A DNA stretch of 64,000 nucleotides from REBR01 sp033721915 (GTDB lineage: Bacteria > Pseudomonadota > Gammaproteobacteria > Pseudomonadales > Oleiphilaceae). Made by a program: the position numbers and the translations under genes. The notes under the pieces were generated by a model. It had not been told where the DNA came from. It did not search any database and saw only the letters and a program-made list of their open reading frames with translations. Of the stretch, positions 25,733 to 35,568 are shown in pieces. The stretch spans positions 62,001-126,000 of the forward strand of contig JAWWAC010000001.1 in NCBI GenBank assembly GCA_033721915.1, read 5' to 3'. Each line of letters starts with the position of its first letter. Within the stretch, counting starts at the first letter, position 1.

Positions 25733-27529
25733 TTATTCGATCTCGATCAGGCTTTCACCGGGCGCCACCCGGTCACCCTTGGCAATGTTCACGGCCTTGA
25801 CCGTCCCGGAGCGGGTTGCCTTGACCTCGGTTTCCATTTTCATGGCCTCGATGATCAGCACCGCATCACCGGCGGTGACGGTGTCCCCCTCCTTGACCAG
25901 CACATCCACGATATTCCCCGGCATGGTGGTGGTCACATGGCCTTCCCCCGTGGCCCTGGCGCGGCCTCCCTTGCGGGGGCCTTCCGCCCCCTCACCCCGT
26001 GACTCCAGGTGGACCTCCTCCGGCACACCGTCCACGGTCATGTAGAAGCGCCGCTCGGTCTCGCTGACCGGGTTGGCGCCGGTGACCTGGATGTCGTAAC
26101 TTTCGCCGTGCACGGTGATGCGGAACTGGGTGGACACACTGCCGCCGGTTCTGGCCGTGGCCAGCGGTTTCAGGACCTCGGGCTGCAGTGTGCCGTCACG
26201 GCGCTGCTGCAGGTAGCTGCGGGCCTGGTCCGGGAACATGGCGTAGGTGAGGACATCCTCTTCGCTCTCAGCCAGATCCCCCACGTCCTTGCGCAGTGTG
26301 GCCAGCTCCCTGGGAATCAGGTTGGCGGGGCGCTCCTCGATCAGCTCCTCCTTGCCAACGGCACGGCGCTGCAGTTCCGGGTCCACGGCCGCCGGGGCCT
26401 TGCCGTACCATCCCTGCATGTACTTTTTCACTTCGTTGGTGATGGTGTCGTAGCGTTTGCCTCCCAGCACGTTGATCACCGCCTGGGTGCCCACGATCTG
26501 GGAGGTGGGGGTCACCAGTGGCGGGTAGCCGAGGTCCTTGCGCACACGGGGGATTTCCTCGAACACCTCCTGGATCCGCTCCAGCGCCCCCTGCTCCCTG
26601 AGCTGGTTGGCCAGGTTGGACATCATGCCACCGGGCACCTGCGACAGCAGCACCGAGGTGTCCACGCCGTTGTAGTCGCTTTCAAACTGGTGGTACTTCT
26701 TGCGCACCTCCCGGAAATGCTGGGTCGCCCTGTCCAGCAGCGCCAGGTCCAGGCCGGTGTCGTAACCGGCGTCGTGCAGTGCCGCCACCAGTGACTCGGT
26801 GGGCGGATGGCTGGTGCCTCCGGCAAAGGCGGACAGGGCCGTGTCAATATGGTCCACCCCCGCCTCCAGGGCCGCCCACTGGCACATGGGGGACATGCCC
26901 GAGGTGGCATGGGAGTGCAGGAACACCGGCAGCTTGAGGGTCTTTTTGAGGCCCCTCACCAGTTCCGCGGTCACCGCCGGTGTCAGCAGCCCGGCCATGT
27001 CTTTGATAGCGATGCTGTCGGCCCCCATGTCGGCCATGGTTTTCGCCTGGGACAGGAAGGTGCTGACATGGTGTACCGGGCTGACCGTGTAGCACAGTGT
27101 GCCCTGGGCGTGTTTGCCGGTTTTTTTCACCGCACGGATGCTGGTTTCCAGGTTGCGCACATCGTTGAGTGCGTCAAAGATGCGGAAGACGTCGATACCG
27201 TTTTCCGCCGCCTTGTCCACGAAGGCCTCCACCACATCGTCGCCGTAATGGCGGTACCCCAGGAGATTCTGCCCCCGCAGCAGCATCTGCAGACGGGTAT
27301 TGGGCAGATGGGCACGCAGTGTGCGCAGACGCTCCCAGGGGTCCTCCTTCAGGAAGCGGACACAGGCATCAAAGGTGGCGCCGCCCCAGCATTCCAGTGA
27401 CCAGTAACCGGCCTGGTCCAGCCATTCACAGGCCGGCAGCATGTCTTCGGTGCGCATGCGCGTGGCGATCAGCGACTGGTGGGCATCCCGCAGGATCACG
27501 TCAGTGATGTGGATTGTTCTCTGTGCCAT
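25733..27529 (-). CDS. pycB: pyruvate carboxylase subunit B (carboxyltransferase plus biotin domain)
   Basis: 598 residues. The N-terminal TIM-barrel carboxyltransferase has RDAHQSLIATRM, FDALNDVRN and the probable carboxylysine region AIKDMAGL; the HSHATSG loop supplies a metal-binding pair of His. The last 70 residues are a biotinyl domain with the biotin-accepting Lys in EAMKMET. The same chain serves as alpha subunit of oxaloacetate decarboxylase pumps, but no beta or gamma membrane subunit is here and a biotin carboxylase gene is 24 bases upstream, so a two-subunit pyruvate carboxylase that refills oxaloacetate is more likely. Confidence 0.92.
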   Translation of the reverse strand: MAQRTIHITDVILRDAHQSLIATRMRTEDMLPACEWLDQAGYWSLECWGGATFDACVRFLKEDPWERLRTLRAHLPNTRLQMLLRGQNLLGYRHYGDDVVEAFVDKAAENGIDVFRIFDALNDVRNLETSIRAVKKTGKHAQGTLCYTVSPVHHVSTFLSQAKTMADMGADSIAIKDMAGLLTPAVTAELVRGLKKTLKLPVFLHSHATSGMSPMCQWAALEAGVDHIDTALSAFAGGTSHPPTESLVAALHDAGYDTGLDLALLDRATQHFREVRKKYHQFESDYNGVDTSVLLSQVPGGMMSNLANQLREQGALERIQEVFEEIPRVRKDLGYPPLVTPTSQIVGTQAVINVLGGKRYDTITNEVKKYMQGWYGKAPAAVDPELQRRAVGKEELIEERPANLIPRELATLRKDVGDLAESEEDVLTYAMFPDQARSYLQQRRDGTLQPEVLKPLATARTGGSVSTQFRITVHGESYDIQVTGANPVSETERRFYMTVDGVPEEVHLESRGEGAEGPRKGGRARATGEGHVTTTMPGNIVDVLVKEGDTVTAGDAVLIIEAMKMETEVKATRSGTVKAVNIAKGDRVAPGESLIEIE

Positions 27530-27553
27530 GGTGGTGGCTCTCCAGTAATCGGT

Positions 27554-28975
27554 TTACAGGCCCGCCTGGGCGGCAATGGCGGCGGCAATGGCCGTGGCAA
27601 TGGATTCCGGCCGGGTCTTGTCGCTGTATTCCAGCAACTGGGGGTTGCGCTCCACAAAGCCGGTGTTGAAGGTGCCCGTCTGGAAATCCGGATGGTTCAG
27701 TATCTGCTGGTAATAGGGAATGGTGGTCTGCACCCCGTAGATGGCCATGTCACTGAGGGCACGGCGGGAGCGGGCCACCAGCTCCGGCCAGTCACGGGCC
27801 CAGACAATCAGCTTGGCGCACATGGAATCGTAATAGGGGGGGATCTCGTAGCCGGTGTACATGGCGGCATCGGTGCGCACGCCGGGGCCGCCGGCGGAAT
27901 AGTAGCGGCTGATACGGCCGAAACTGGGCAGAAAGCCGTTTTTCGGGTCCTCCGCGTTGATGCGGAACTGGGCGGCAAAGCCCCGGTAGCGGATGTCTTC
28001 CTGGGTGAATTCCAGTGGCTCACCGGCGGCAATGCGGATCTGGGACTTGATGATATCAATACCCGTGATTTCCTCGGTGATGGTGTGTTCCACCTGCACC
28101 CGGGTGTTCATCTCCATGAAGTAGAAGCTGTCGTCGTGGTCCAGCAGAAACTCCACGGTGCCGGCGTTCACATAGCCGCATTCCCGGCTGACACGGACGG
28201 CCAGCTCGCCGATGTACTCCCGCTGCCGGTCACTCAGCTGCGGTGACGGCGCCACTTCAATCAGCTTCTGGTTGCGCCGCTGTATGGAGCAGTCCCGTTC
28301 GTACAGATGCACCACCTGGCCGTGATGGTCGGCCAGCACCTGCACCTCGATGTGCCGTGGCTCGATGATGCATTTCTCCAGGAACACCTCGGCGCTGCCA
28401 AAGGCCTTGGTGGCCTCGGAAATCACCCGCTGGTAGTTCTGCCGCAGTTCCTTGTCATTGTCGCAGCGGCGAATGCCACGGCCACCGCCGCCGGAGGTGG
28501 CCTTGAGCATCACCGGGTAACCGATGCCGGCGGCCTGTCGCAGTGCATCCTCCACATCCTCCAGGTTCCCCTCCGAGCCCGGTGTCACGGGCACGCCGGC
28601 GGCAATGGCGGTCTGGCGCGCCTGGGTCTTGTCGCCCATGGCGGCAATCGCCTCTGAGGAGGGGCCGATAAAGGTCACGCCCCGCTGCTGGCACACCGAG
28701 GCCAGCTCGGCATTCTCCGAGAGAAACCCGTAGCCGGGGTGCAGTGCGTCGCAGCCGGTCTCCACCGCCAGGTTCACCAGATGGTGGGGGTTGAGATAGC
28801 CACTGAGGGGGTCCTTGCTGATCTGGTAGGATTCGTCCGCTTTCTTGACGTGGAGCGAGTACTGGTCCGCCTCGGAATAGACGGCAACGGAACGCACCCC
28901 GAGCTCATTACAGGCGCGGGCAATGCGAACGGCGATTTCGCCACGGTTGGCGATAAGCACTTTCTGGATAGCCAT
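27554..28975 (-). CDS. pycA: pyruvate carboxylase subunit A (biotin carboxylase)
   Basis: 473 residues. The ATP-grasp biotin carboxylase has all expected parts: VLIANRGEIAVRIARAC at the N-terminus, DALHPGYGFLSEN, the glycine-rich loop ATSGGGGRGIR, the catalytic EMNTRVQVEH and the C-terminal barrel. It charges biotin on the partner subunit with bicarbonate and ATP. An acetyl-CoA carboxylase AccC is the close paralogue, but the tight pairing with pycB and the lack of accB next to it point to pyruvate carboxylase. Confidence 0.92.
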   Translation of the reverse strand: MAIQKVLIANRGEIAVRIARACNELGVRSVAVYSEADQYSLHVKKADESYQISKDPLSGYLNPHHLVNLAVETGCDALHPGYGFLSENAELASVCQQRGVTFIGPSSEAIAAMGDKTQARQTAIAAGVPVTPGSEGNLEDVEDALRQAAGIGYPVMLKATSGGGGRGIRRCDNDKELRQNYQRVISEATKAFGSAEVFLEKCIIEPRHIEVQVLADHHGQVVHLYERDCSIQRRNQKLIEVAPSPQLSDRQREYIGELAVRVSRECGYVNAGTVEFLLDHDDSFYFMEMNTRVQVEHTITEEITGIDIIKSQIRIAAGEPLEFTQEDIRYRGFAAQFRINAEDPKNGFLPSFGRISRYYSAGGPGVRTDAAMYTGYEIPPYYDSMCAKLIVWARDWPELVARSRRALSDMAIYGVQTTIPYYQQILNHPDFQTGTFNTGFVERNPQLLEYSDKTRPESIATAIAAAIAAQAGL

Positions 28976-29058
28976 GGCTTTTTTCCTTCAGGGCAGAGAG
29001 CCATTCCAACGATAGCCGGAACGGCGCCCTTTGAAAACTGACAGTCACTGTGAGCCGC

Positions 29059-31581
29059 TCAGGGAATCCCGTCCAGCTCAACCTGCATCTCCTCGGCGGT
29101 CGGCCGCAGCTGGGCCAGCCCCCTCCTCATACGCCGCTGCCCCAGGTAATACAGGATCGGCGAGGCAATATACACCGATGAACTGGTGCCGATCACAATG
29201 CCGAACAGCATGGGCAAGGCAAAGCTGGCCACGGCCGCACCACCGGCAATGCCCATGGGCAGCAGGGCCAGGAAGGTGGTCACGGAGGTGAACACGGTGC
29301 GGGTCAGTGTGGAGGAGATGCTTTGGTTCAGCAGCTCCAGCATGGGCCGCTCGGGAGTGGCCCGCAGGTTTTCCCGGATGCGGTCGAACACCACCACCTT
29401 GTCGTTCACGGAATAGCCGATCAGGGCCAGCAGCGCGGCCACCGCCGTCAGGTTGAACTCCACACCGGCCAGTGCGAAGAAGCCGATAGTCTTGGTGAGA
29501 TCCAGTGCGATGGTCAGTGTGGCGGCCAGTGCAAAGTGGGACTCGAAGCGCAGCCAGAGGTACGCCAGCATGCCGGCACCGGCCAGCAGTATGGCCAGTA
29601 GGGTGGCATCACTGAAGCCGCCACTGACCTTGGGGCCGACCATGTCCACCCGGGGGAATTCCGCCTCAGGGGCCACGGAACTGACGGCCGACTTGAGCAG
29701 GGTCACCTGCTGCGCCGTTGCCCCCGGCTCGCCCTGCTCCGCCGGCAGACGGATCAGGAAGCGCCCGTCGTCACCGAATTCCTGTATGGCGGCATCCTCC
29801 AGGTTCCGGGACTCCAGTGTGTCGCGCAGCTGCTCCACCGTCACCGCGGGGGCCTGCACCTCCACCACGGTGCCACCGGTAAAGTCGACGCCGTATTTCA
29901 GGCCCGGCTGCACAAACAGGGCGATGGCGGCGATGGACAGGACCGCCGACACCACCAGACCGATCACACGGCCCCTCATGAAGTCCATGCCCCGATCACT
30001 GATGCGGTCCAGCCAGGCCACACCGGCAATCACCAGAGGCGCCCTCTCGCGGTCACGGATGCGCCACTCCATCAGCAGACGGGTGACGGAGATGGCGGTA
30101 AACAGGGAGGTCAGCAGGCCAATGCCGATGGTCACGGCAAAGCCCCTGACCGGACCACTGCCAAACAGGAACAGCAGGCTGACCGCGATCAGCGTGGTGG
30201 AGTTGGAATCCAGTATGGTGCTGTAGGCCTTGCCAAAGCCCTCCCGCAGGGCCATGCCGGCCTTTCTGCCACGGCGGGACTCTTCACGGATGCGCTCGTT
30301 GATCAGGATATTGGCGTCCACCGCCATGCCAATGGTGAGGATAATGCCGGCAATGCCCGGCAGGGTCAGTGTGGCCCCCAGCAGGCTGAGAATCCCGAAC
30401 AGCAGCCCGATGTTCACCACCAGGCCGACACAGGCGATCAGCCCCCAGCCACCGTACAGGGCCACCATAAAGGCAATCACCATGGCCGCGCCCAGCAGGC
30501 CCGTGGTCAGACCCATGGCAATGGCATCGCTGCCCAGGTCCGGGCCCACGGTGCGCTCCTCCAGCACATGCAGTGGTGCCGGCAGTGCACCGGCCCTCAG
30601 CAGCAGCGCCAGTTCGCTGGCCTCCTTGCTGGTAAAGGCACCGCTGATCTCACCGCTGCCGGCAATGACACTGCGAATCACCGGTGCCGTGATCACCTCA
30701 GCATCCAGCACAATGGCCAGTGGCCGGCCGATGTTCTCACGGGTCATGTCCGCGAACCGCCGTGCGCCCTTGTCGTCCAGCTTGAAGTTGACCACCGGTT
30801 CGCCACTCTCGGCGCTGAAGGCCATGCGGGCATCACGGATGTGCTCCCCTTGCATGGCCACTCTTTTTTCCAGCCTGTAGGTCCTGTCTTCATGGGTACC
30901 CGGCAGGGTCATGGTGGCCACGTCTTCCCTGCCCGACTCCCGGGCCGCCCAGTGGAAGGTCATTTTCGCCGTGGTACCCAGCAGCTTGCGGATCTCGCCC
31001 GGGTCGGTCAGCCCCGGCATCTGCACCAGGATGCCGTCGCTGCCCTGGCGGGTGATGCTGGGGTCCACCAGGCCGGTTTCATCCAGCCGCCGGCGCACCA
31101 CCTCCAGGCTGCGCTCCACCGCATCCTTTGCCAGACGCTCCCGCCAGACATCGGTCAGGGTCAGCACCAGGCGGCCGTCATCGGAGGCCACCTCGAAGCG
31201 GCGGATGCCGTCAGGGTTCTCCTGGGCCAGCTTGCGGGCCAGGCTGGCCGCCTCGGGCAGCCGCTCGGGCTGACGGACAGGCAGCCCGGCCCCTGTGTCC
31301 GTCACCTGAGGGCGCCCGTAACGGATACCGGCCTCCTGCAGGGCCCTGGCCAACTCCTCCACAACGGCTTCGGACTCGCTGGCAAACAGCGACTGCATAT
31401 CCGCCTCCAGCAGCAGATGGGAACCGCCCTGAAGGTCCAGCCCCAGTGAGACGGTATTCTGCTGATACCAGTCGGGCAGCTTGCCGGACAGGGCCGGCGA
31501 GAGCAGATTCGGCAGGGCACTCAACAAGCCAAGCACAACCACCAGCCCATAGACCAGGGCCCGAACGCGGAGCGATTTCAT
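29059..31581 (-). CDS. secDF: single-chain SecDF protein translocase accessory subunit
   Basis: 840 residues joining a SecD half and a SecF half. The SecD part has the N-terminal helix, GLDLQGGSHLLLE, the large periplasmic P1 domain and six helices with IILTIGMAVDANILINERIREE. The SecF part starts near residue 545 with GLKYGVDFTGGTVVEV and continues to ALIGYSVNDKVVVFDRIREN. SecDF uses the proton gradient to pull exported proteins through SecYEG. Most gammaproteobacteria have separate secD and secF with yajC; no yajC is next to this gene, so it is probably a second, specialised copy. It lies 83 bases upstream of pycA. Confidence 0.93.
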   Translation of the reverse strand: MKSLRVRALVYGLVVVLGLLSALPNLLSPALSGKLPDWYQQNTVSLGLDLQGGSHLLLEADMQSLFASESEAVVEELARALQEAGIRYGRPQVTDTGAGLPVRQPERLPEAASLARKLAQENPDGIRRFEVASDDGRLVLTLTDVWRERLAKDAVERSLEVVRRRLDETGLVDPSITRQGSDGILVQMPGLTDPGEIRKLLGTTAKMTFHWAARESGREDVATMTLPGTHEDRTYRLEKRVAMQGEHIRDARMAFSAESGEPVVNFKLDDKGARRFADMTRENIGRPLAIVLDAEVITAPVIRSVIAGSGEISGAFTSKEASELALLLRAGALPAPLHVLEERTVGPDLGSDAIAMGLTTGLLGAAMVIAFMVALYGGWGLIACVGLVVNIGLLFGILSLLGATLTLPGIAGIILTIGMAVDANILINERIREESRRGRKAGMALREGFGKAYSTILDSNSTTLIAVSLLFLFGSGPVRGFAVTIGIGLLTSLFTAISVTRLLMEWRIRDRERAPLVIAGVAWLDRISDRGMDFMRGRVIGLVVSAVLSIAAIALFVQPGLKYGVDFTGGTVVEVQAPAVTVEQLRDTLESRNLEDAAIQEFGDDGRFLIRLPAEQGEPGATAQQVTLLKSAVSSVAPEAEFPRVDMVGPKVSGGFSDATLLAILLAGAGMLAYLWLRFESHFALAATLTIALDLTKTIGFFALAGVEFNLTAVAALLALIGYSVNDKVVVFDRIRENLRATPERPMLELLNQSISSTLTRTVFTSVTTFLALLPMGIAGGAAVASFALPMLFGIVIGTSSSVYIASPILYYLGQRRMRRGLAQLRPTAEEMQVELDGIP

Positions 31582-31651
31582 GGGGCATCCTCAAAGACAG
31601 CGATGTTAACCGGGAGGGCTACCCGGGCGCACAACCAGGGGAAAAAGAGGA

Positions 31652-32038
31652 TTACACCACAGGGGGGGCGCGAAGCAGGGGGTGCAGAAAACGGGGGACG
31701 GACGGGGCCTGTTCCGCCACCACAGCAAAGACACCGGCACGATGATGGAGACCGCACTGGAGGGCCACGGGCTCATGAGGCCAACCGTCGGGCGCATCAG
31801 CGCCGCCATTGCCCAGGGACTCATCACGCTGTTGGGCGCCAGGGACCCTGAAAGAGTCGTTATGGCTGGCCACCACAAGGTAACCCGGGCTTGCCATCAA
31901 CCCGGGATCCGGTTGCACTGCAAAGGTTTGGTACTGAGTCGCCGGAGAGAGAAAAACCAGCAGCAGAGCCAGTAATGGAAGCACCACCAGGGGCATTGGA
32001 ACCCTTGGGCGGAAGGAAGGCGATTTGGCTTGGCTCAT
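31652..32038 (-). CDS. hypothetical membrane-anchored protein
   Basis: About 128 residues from the ATG at 32038 (MSQAKSP). A single strong hydrophobic segment (residues about 14-33) could be an uncleaved signal or anchor, followed by a polar domain and a C-terminal half rich in Pro, His and Ala. No family is recognised. Other frames overlap it, so the gene call is uncertain; its favour comes from the signal-like start and an otherwise empty 700-base gap between secDF and the PhoX gene. Confidence 0.4.
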   Translation of the reverse strand: MSQAKSPSFRPRVPMPLVVLPLLALLLVFLSPATQYQTFAVQPDPGLMASPGYLVVASHNDSFRVPGAQQRDESLGNGGADAPDGWPHEPVALQCGLHHRAGVFAVVAEQAPSVPRFLHPLLRAPPVV

Positions 32039-32282
32039 GCTGCAATTCCAGGAAGCATTGATCATATTAGAGCCCGCGCAACCGACCCGTCAACGGGATT
32101 GTTGCACCCCCTGAAAGGGGCCCAGTGGCCGGATAAAAAGGGGTGAGTATGCCCAGCACATGATCCCCGTCACCGGGTCTGACAGCCCATCATCAACCCG
32201 CAATCAACCGCCTTCATCCAGTTGTCACTCAACTGACAGACTTCCCCCATAAGCTTCCTGCATCCACTCAAGGGAGCATGCA

Positions 32283-33698
32283 ATGACACACAACAGATTC
32301 AATACCAGTCGGCGGGCGTTTCTGCAGAACCTGTTTCTGGGAACAGTGGGCGTCAGCCTCTATGGCTGCAAGCCCTTTTCCGATTCATCCGTCAGCCCCA
32401 CCGACACTGCCGCCGCGCCTGACCTGCCTCTGGGCCCGGTCATTCCGGCCTCCCAGCTGCCTTTTACCACAACGCCCCTGTCCGGCATCGGGCCACTGGT
32501 GGAGTCTGACATCAACGGCGTTTTTATCCCGGAAGGATTCAGCATCCGAAGAGTGGCCCGCTCTGGCAGTATCCCTGTGGTGGGCAGTCAGACACCCTGG
32601 CATACCTTTCCTGACGGCGGCGCTGTCTTTGATGCCCCGGATGGTGGCTGGGTCTATGTCCCCAACAGTGAGATAGACCCCGATGGTGGGGTTGGCGCAA
32701 TCCGCTTCAATGCTATTGGCGAGCTTACTGACAATTACCGGATACTCACCGAAACCCGCCGAAACTGTGCCGGTGGCCCCACCCCCTGGCAGACCTGGCT
32801 CTCCTGTGAGGAGGTCGGTGACGGACTGGTTTACGAATGCGACCCGTTCGGCGACGAAACCACCGCACGGGTGTTGCCGAAGCTGGGCGTATTCAACCAT
32901 GAAGCCGTCGCTGTGGACGCCGCCACTCGTACCCTCTACCTGACCGAAGATTCCGGCAGCGGCCGGCTCTACCGCTTTACCTCCGCCGGGTCAGCCACCG
33001 CCATTAACGGCCAGAGTGGCCTTGACCTGGACAATGGCGTACTGGAAGTGCTGGAAATTGACGGTTTTGAAAACGGCGCTTACCAGGAAGACCTGGCCGC
33101 TGCGAGACAACTCAAAGCCGTGAAATGGGTCCCGGTTCGCTCACCGGAACGGCCACAGGCCGATGTCCGCCGTGAAATCATGGAAACCACGGGCCAGCCC
33201 GCCCCCGGCACTGTCTTCAAGGGCGGTGAAGGGATCTGGATGCAGCAATTCAGCGAGGGAGAAAGAGCGGTTGTGGCAGGCAGCCCCAACCCACTGCGTG
33301 CCGTGGTGTTTTTCGCCTGCAAGGGCGACAACCGGGTCTATGCGCTGGACATTGATAATGACCTGATCGAGGTGGTTTTCGACAACGAACAGCTCAGCGA
33401 TGATGAACTGCCGTTTGATGACGTGGACAACCTGGTTGTGGGCCCCGCCGGCGATGTCATTGTCTCCGAGGATGGTGATGCCATGCGCCTGATGGTGCTG
33501 ACACCGAACCAGCCCTCCAGAATCCTGCTGCAGATCACCGGCGGCGGCAGCGAACTCACCGGGCCCGCATTCACCAGCGACGGCAGCCGCCTCTACTTCA
33601 GCTCGCAACGCGGGCCGGTCACTCTGGGTATTCCCAATCTGGGGGAGACCTTTGAGCTGACGATTCCCGAGGCGTTCAGGGGCCGTCAGAGCACCTGA
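32283..33698 (+). CDS. PhoX-like (DUF839) Tat-exported protein
   Basis: 471 residues. A Tat motif SRRAFLQN precedes a hydrophobic region ending in SLYGC, so it may be a Tat-exported lipoprotein. The body is a beta-propeller with FPDGGAVFDAPDGGWVYVPN, LGVFNHEAVAVD, LTEDSGSGRLYRF and EDGDAMRLM, all typical of the PhoX/DUF839 family. PhoX enzymes are calcium/iron phosphatases that release phosphate from organic esters; many DUF839 members lack proof of that activity. GGGAGC-like ribosome site just before the ATG. No PHO box is visible upstream. Confidence 0.88.
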   Translation: MTHNRFNTSRRAFLQNLFLGTVGVSLYGCKPFSDSSVSPTDTAAAPDLPLGPVIPASQLPFTTTPLSGIGPLVESDINGVFIPEGFSIRRVARSGSIPVVGSQTPWHTFPDGGAVFDAPDGGWVYVPNSEIDPDGGVGAIRFNAIGELTDNYRILTETRRNCAGGPTPWQTWLSCEEVGDGLVYECDPFGDETTARVLPKLGVFNHEAVAVDAATRTLYLTEDSGSGRLYRFTSAGSATAINGQSGLDLDNGVLEVLEIDGFENGAYQEDLAAARQLKAVKWVPVRSPERPQADVRREIMETTGQPAPGTVFKGGEGIWMQQFSEGERAVVAGSPNPLRAVVFFACKGDNRVYALDIDNDLIEVVFDNEQLSDDELPFDDVDNLVVGPAGDVIVSEDGDAMRLMVLTPNQPSRILLQITGGGSELTGPAFTSDGSRLYFSSQRGPVTLGIPNLGETFELTIPEAFRGRQST

Positions 33699-33730
33699 CT
33701 GGCGGCACAGGCACATTGTTGCAGGGCACA

Positions 33731-34174
33731 TCAGCGGCCCTGCAACTCCCGGTCTATGGCTTTCAGCAAACCGCCAAACGCCTTTTCCCCGGTCTTGACG
33801 GCCATGCTGGTCATCAGAGAACCCACCAACGGGATGCAAATGTGCAAAGTGGAGGTCCAGGTCACCAGAGTCCCTTCAGGGGTTTCCTCCAGCCTCAACC
33901 CGCCATACTCATGGTCAATGGGCGGCCGTGAACGCAGAATTCGGTAATCAAACCCCGTCGGGCGATGAAAATGACTGATCACCTCCTCAAACCACACCGC
34001 CCCCAGGTCCACACGGCGGATAGCGCCGTTACCATTACGCTCATCACGGCCTTCTCTCAGTAATTTGGCGTCCTTAATCCCCTGAAAGCGGGCATAACCG
34101 GCGTGGTCACTGAGTTTGTCAAAGACCTGCTCTATCGGGGCGTGGATCAGGCGTTTTACAACTATGGTTTTCAT
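33731..34174 (-). CDS. SRPBCC family protein
   Basis: 147 residues from the ATG at 34174 (MKTIVVKR). The START/Bet v1-like fold is indicated by the opening strand, a helix with PIEQVFDKLSDHAGYARF, and a final long helix ending DRELQGR, separated by an antiparallel sheet containing EEVISHFHRPTGFDYRI. Such proteins bind hydrophobic ligands in a deep cavity or act in polyketide cyclisation; the ligand is unknown. It converges on the PhoX-like gene. Confidence 0.87.
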   Translation of the reverse strand: MKTIVVKRLIHAPIEQVFDKLSDHAGYARFQGIKDAKLLREGRDERNGNGAIRRVDLGAVWFEEVISHFHRPTGFDYRILRSRPPIDHEYGGLRLEETPEGTLVTWTSTLHICIPLVGSLMTSMAVKTGEKAFGGLLKAIDRELQGR

Positions 34175-34406
34175 GGTGAACCGGTCACTGGCAAAAATGT
34201 AGCCGGGTATACGGCTCAGGCACGCCAGCCGATCTGATAGCGGAAACCATGCAACGGATAACGTATGCAGCCGTTGTTGCAGTGACAGGCTTCCAGACAA
34301 TACCTGGCTTATTTATTACTGGCCACAGCGTGGGAGCAGCAATGAAACCGGTACGGAGTTATCCTTTTGTATTAGCATTCGCTTCATGTAACGATTTTTT
34401 CAACCA

Positions 34407-34832
34407 CTACAGGTGCCCCGCATAGGCCACAATAAACGCCGCCTCCTGAAACCCCTTCAGCCCCGTATCCTGAAAATCAATGGGTAGCGGATTGGCGGAC
34501 AGGGTGGATTTGATCTGTGACGGGGACAGCAGAGCCACCTCCAGCTTTGGCTCCGTAATCAGCTGAATGGCCGCTTCCATCTTGAAGCTGACGGCACCAC
34601 CGGCGAACTTGCCCTTGGGCATGCGCTCCCGGATCGCAACCTTATGGACGCTGTAATCCGCCATCAGCTTCGCAAAGGTCCCCTGGAACTGCCGCAGGTC
34701 CTCACGGCTGTGGCTCTTCTTCAGGGTGATCTTGCGCACCCGGCACTCCGGCAGTGTGAATTGCTCCTGCTCCAGTTTCAGCAAACAAACCACCGCATCG
34801 TTGCCGGTCAGTTCAACACCGCAAATAATCAT
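34407..34832 (-). CDS. DUF3010 family protein
   Basis: 141 residues from the ATG at 34832 (MIICGVEL). The length and the pattern ICGVELTGNDAV, KITLKKSHSREDLRQF, and KMEAAIQLI match DUF3010, a family with an RNase-H/RuvC-like appearance (an early strand with an acidic residue, later KxEA helix). Function is unknown. A longer frame to 35072 is open but its extra 80 residues do not look like the family. Confidence 0.85.
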   Translation of the reverse strand: MIICGVELTGNDAVVCLLKLEQEQFTLPECRVRKITLKKSHSREDLRQFQGTFAKLMADYSVHKVAIRERMPKGKFAGGAVSFKMEAAIQLITEPKLEVALLSPSQIKSTLSANPLPIDFQDTGLKGFQEAAFIVAYAGHL

Positions 34833-35070
34833 AACGCTTCCTTCATGGGTGAGTGTTCTCAGGCCGCCATTTTTGCCCAACGGATCAGACCACATTCCGG
34901 GATGTCTTTTCCAGTTTCCCCGTGGGACCCAGTCCGAATCCGGGGCGGTTTTCTCCGCTTCGCTTTCAATTGCTTTTCCCCGCGCTTTTGAGGGTTTGCG
35001 CGATGAGGCACCGCCAAAGCGGAGATGCAGTCCGAACATCCCCTTGTCTTGCACTCTACGGTACCCATTC

Positions 35071-35290
35071 ATGAATCAATCTCCCCCAGGTCACGCGCCC
35101 CTCACCCGCTCTTCCAAAAATCATTGCTCGCGGCCAGGGCGAATACCTCAACGTGCTTGACGATACCCAACACCTGCTCCTCCCCAGTGAGGACACGGAG
35201 GGGCGTTTAGCCTCATCGAAAGCGGTGCCAATGAGGAAGCTGCTCCAGGTGTCAACGGAATATGGGATCGAGTTTCCGGCGTTATCTTCT
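35071..35290 (+). pseudogene. cupin protein remnant with frameshifts
   Basis: Reading from 35102, the sequence gives PKIIARGQGEYLNVLDDTQ, then LLLPSEDTEGR; after one frame shift near 35208 it continues FSLIESGANEE. This is the N-terminal third of a cupin-2 domain protein, whose family normally goes on to a metal-binding His-rich segment that is missing here. A further shift separates it from the ATG at 35071. It is therefore a decayed fragment. The 280 bases after it contain no gene and form the upstream region of the ATP-grasp gene. Confidence 0.6.
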
Positions 35291-35568
35291 GAGTGTTGAA
35301 CATGGCCAGTGCCCAGTGGTGCAGGCTCCTGAAACGCCAGCTTCGTCTTGTGATACCTGGCTTTTCCGGAGCATTGAGCTGGAAATTAATATGTCGCTTT
35401 CGTATCCATTTGTACTCAGAACAGATACATTGGAACTGAGAACAGGGGATCCCTCATAAGCGGCACGCTTTACTGCCCCCCCTGTAAAACTTCCTGAAAG
35501 CTCAGGGAAGCCCGTGCGCGTTGAAAACAGCGCAGCTTGTCTGAGTCTGCCCACAAGGACAAGATTCC

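Noticed and set aside
25733..28975. Oxaloacetate decarboxylase sodium pump
   Set aside because: The alpha-type chain is there, but no beta or gamma membrane subunit; a biotin carboxylase subunit is, so pyruvate carboxylase fits better.
32221..32282. Possible PHO box before the PhoX-like gene (GTTGTCACTCAACTGACAG)
   Set aside because: The two CTGTCA-like halves are inverted, while a PHO box needs direct repeats with fixed spacing; no phosphate control is claimed.
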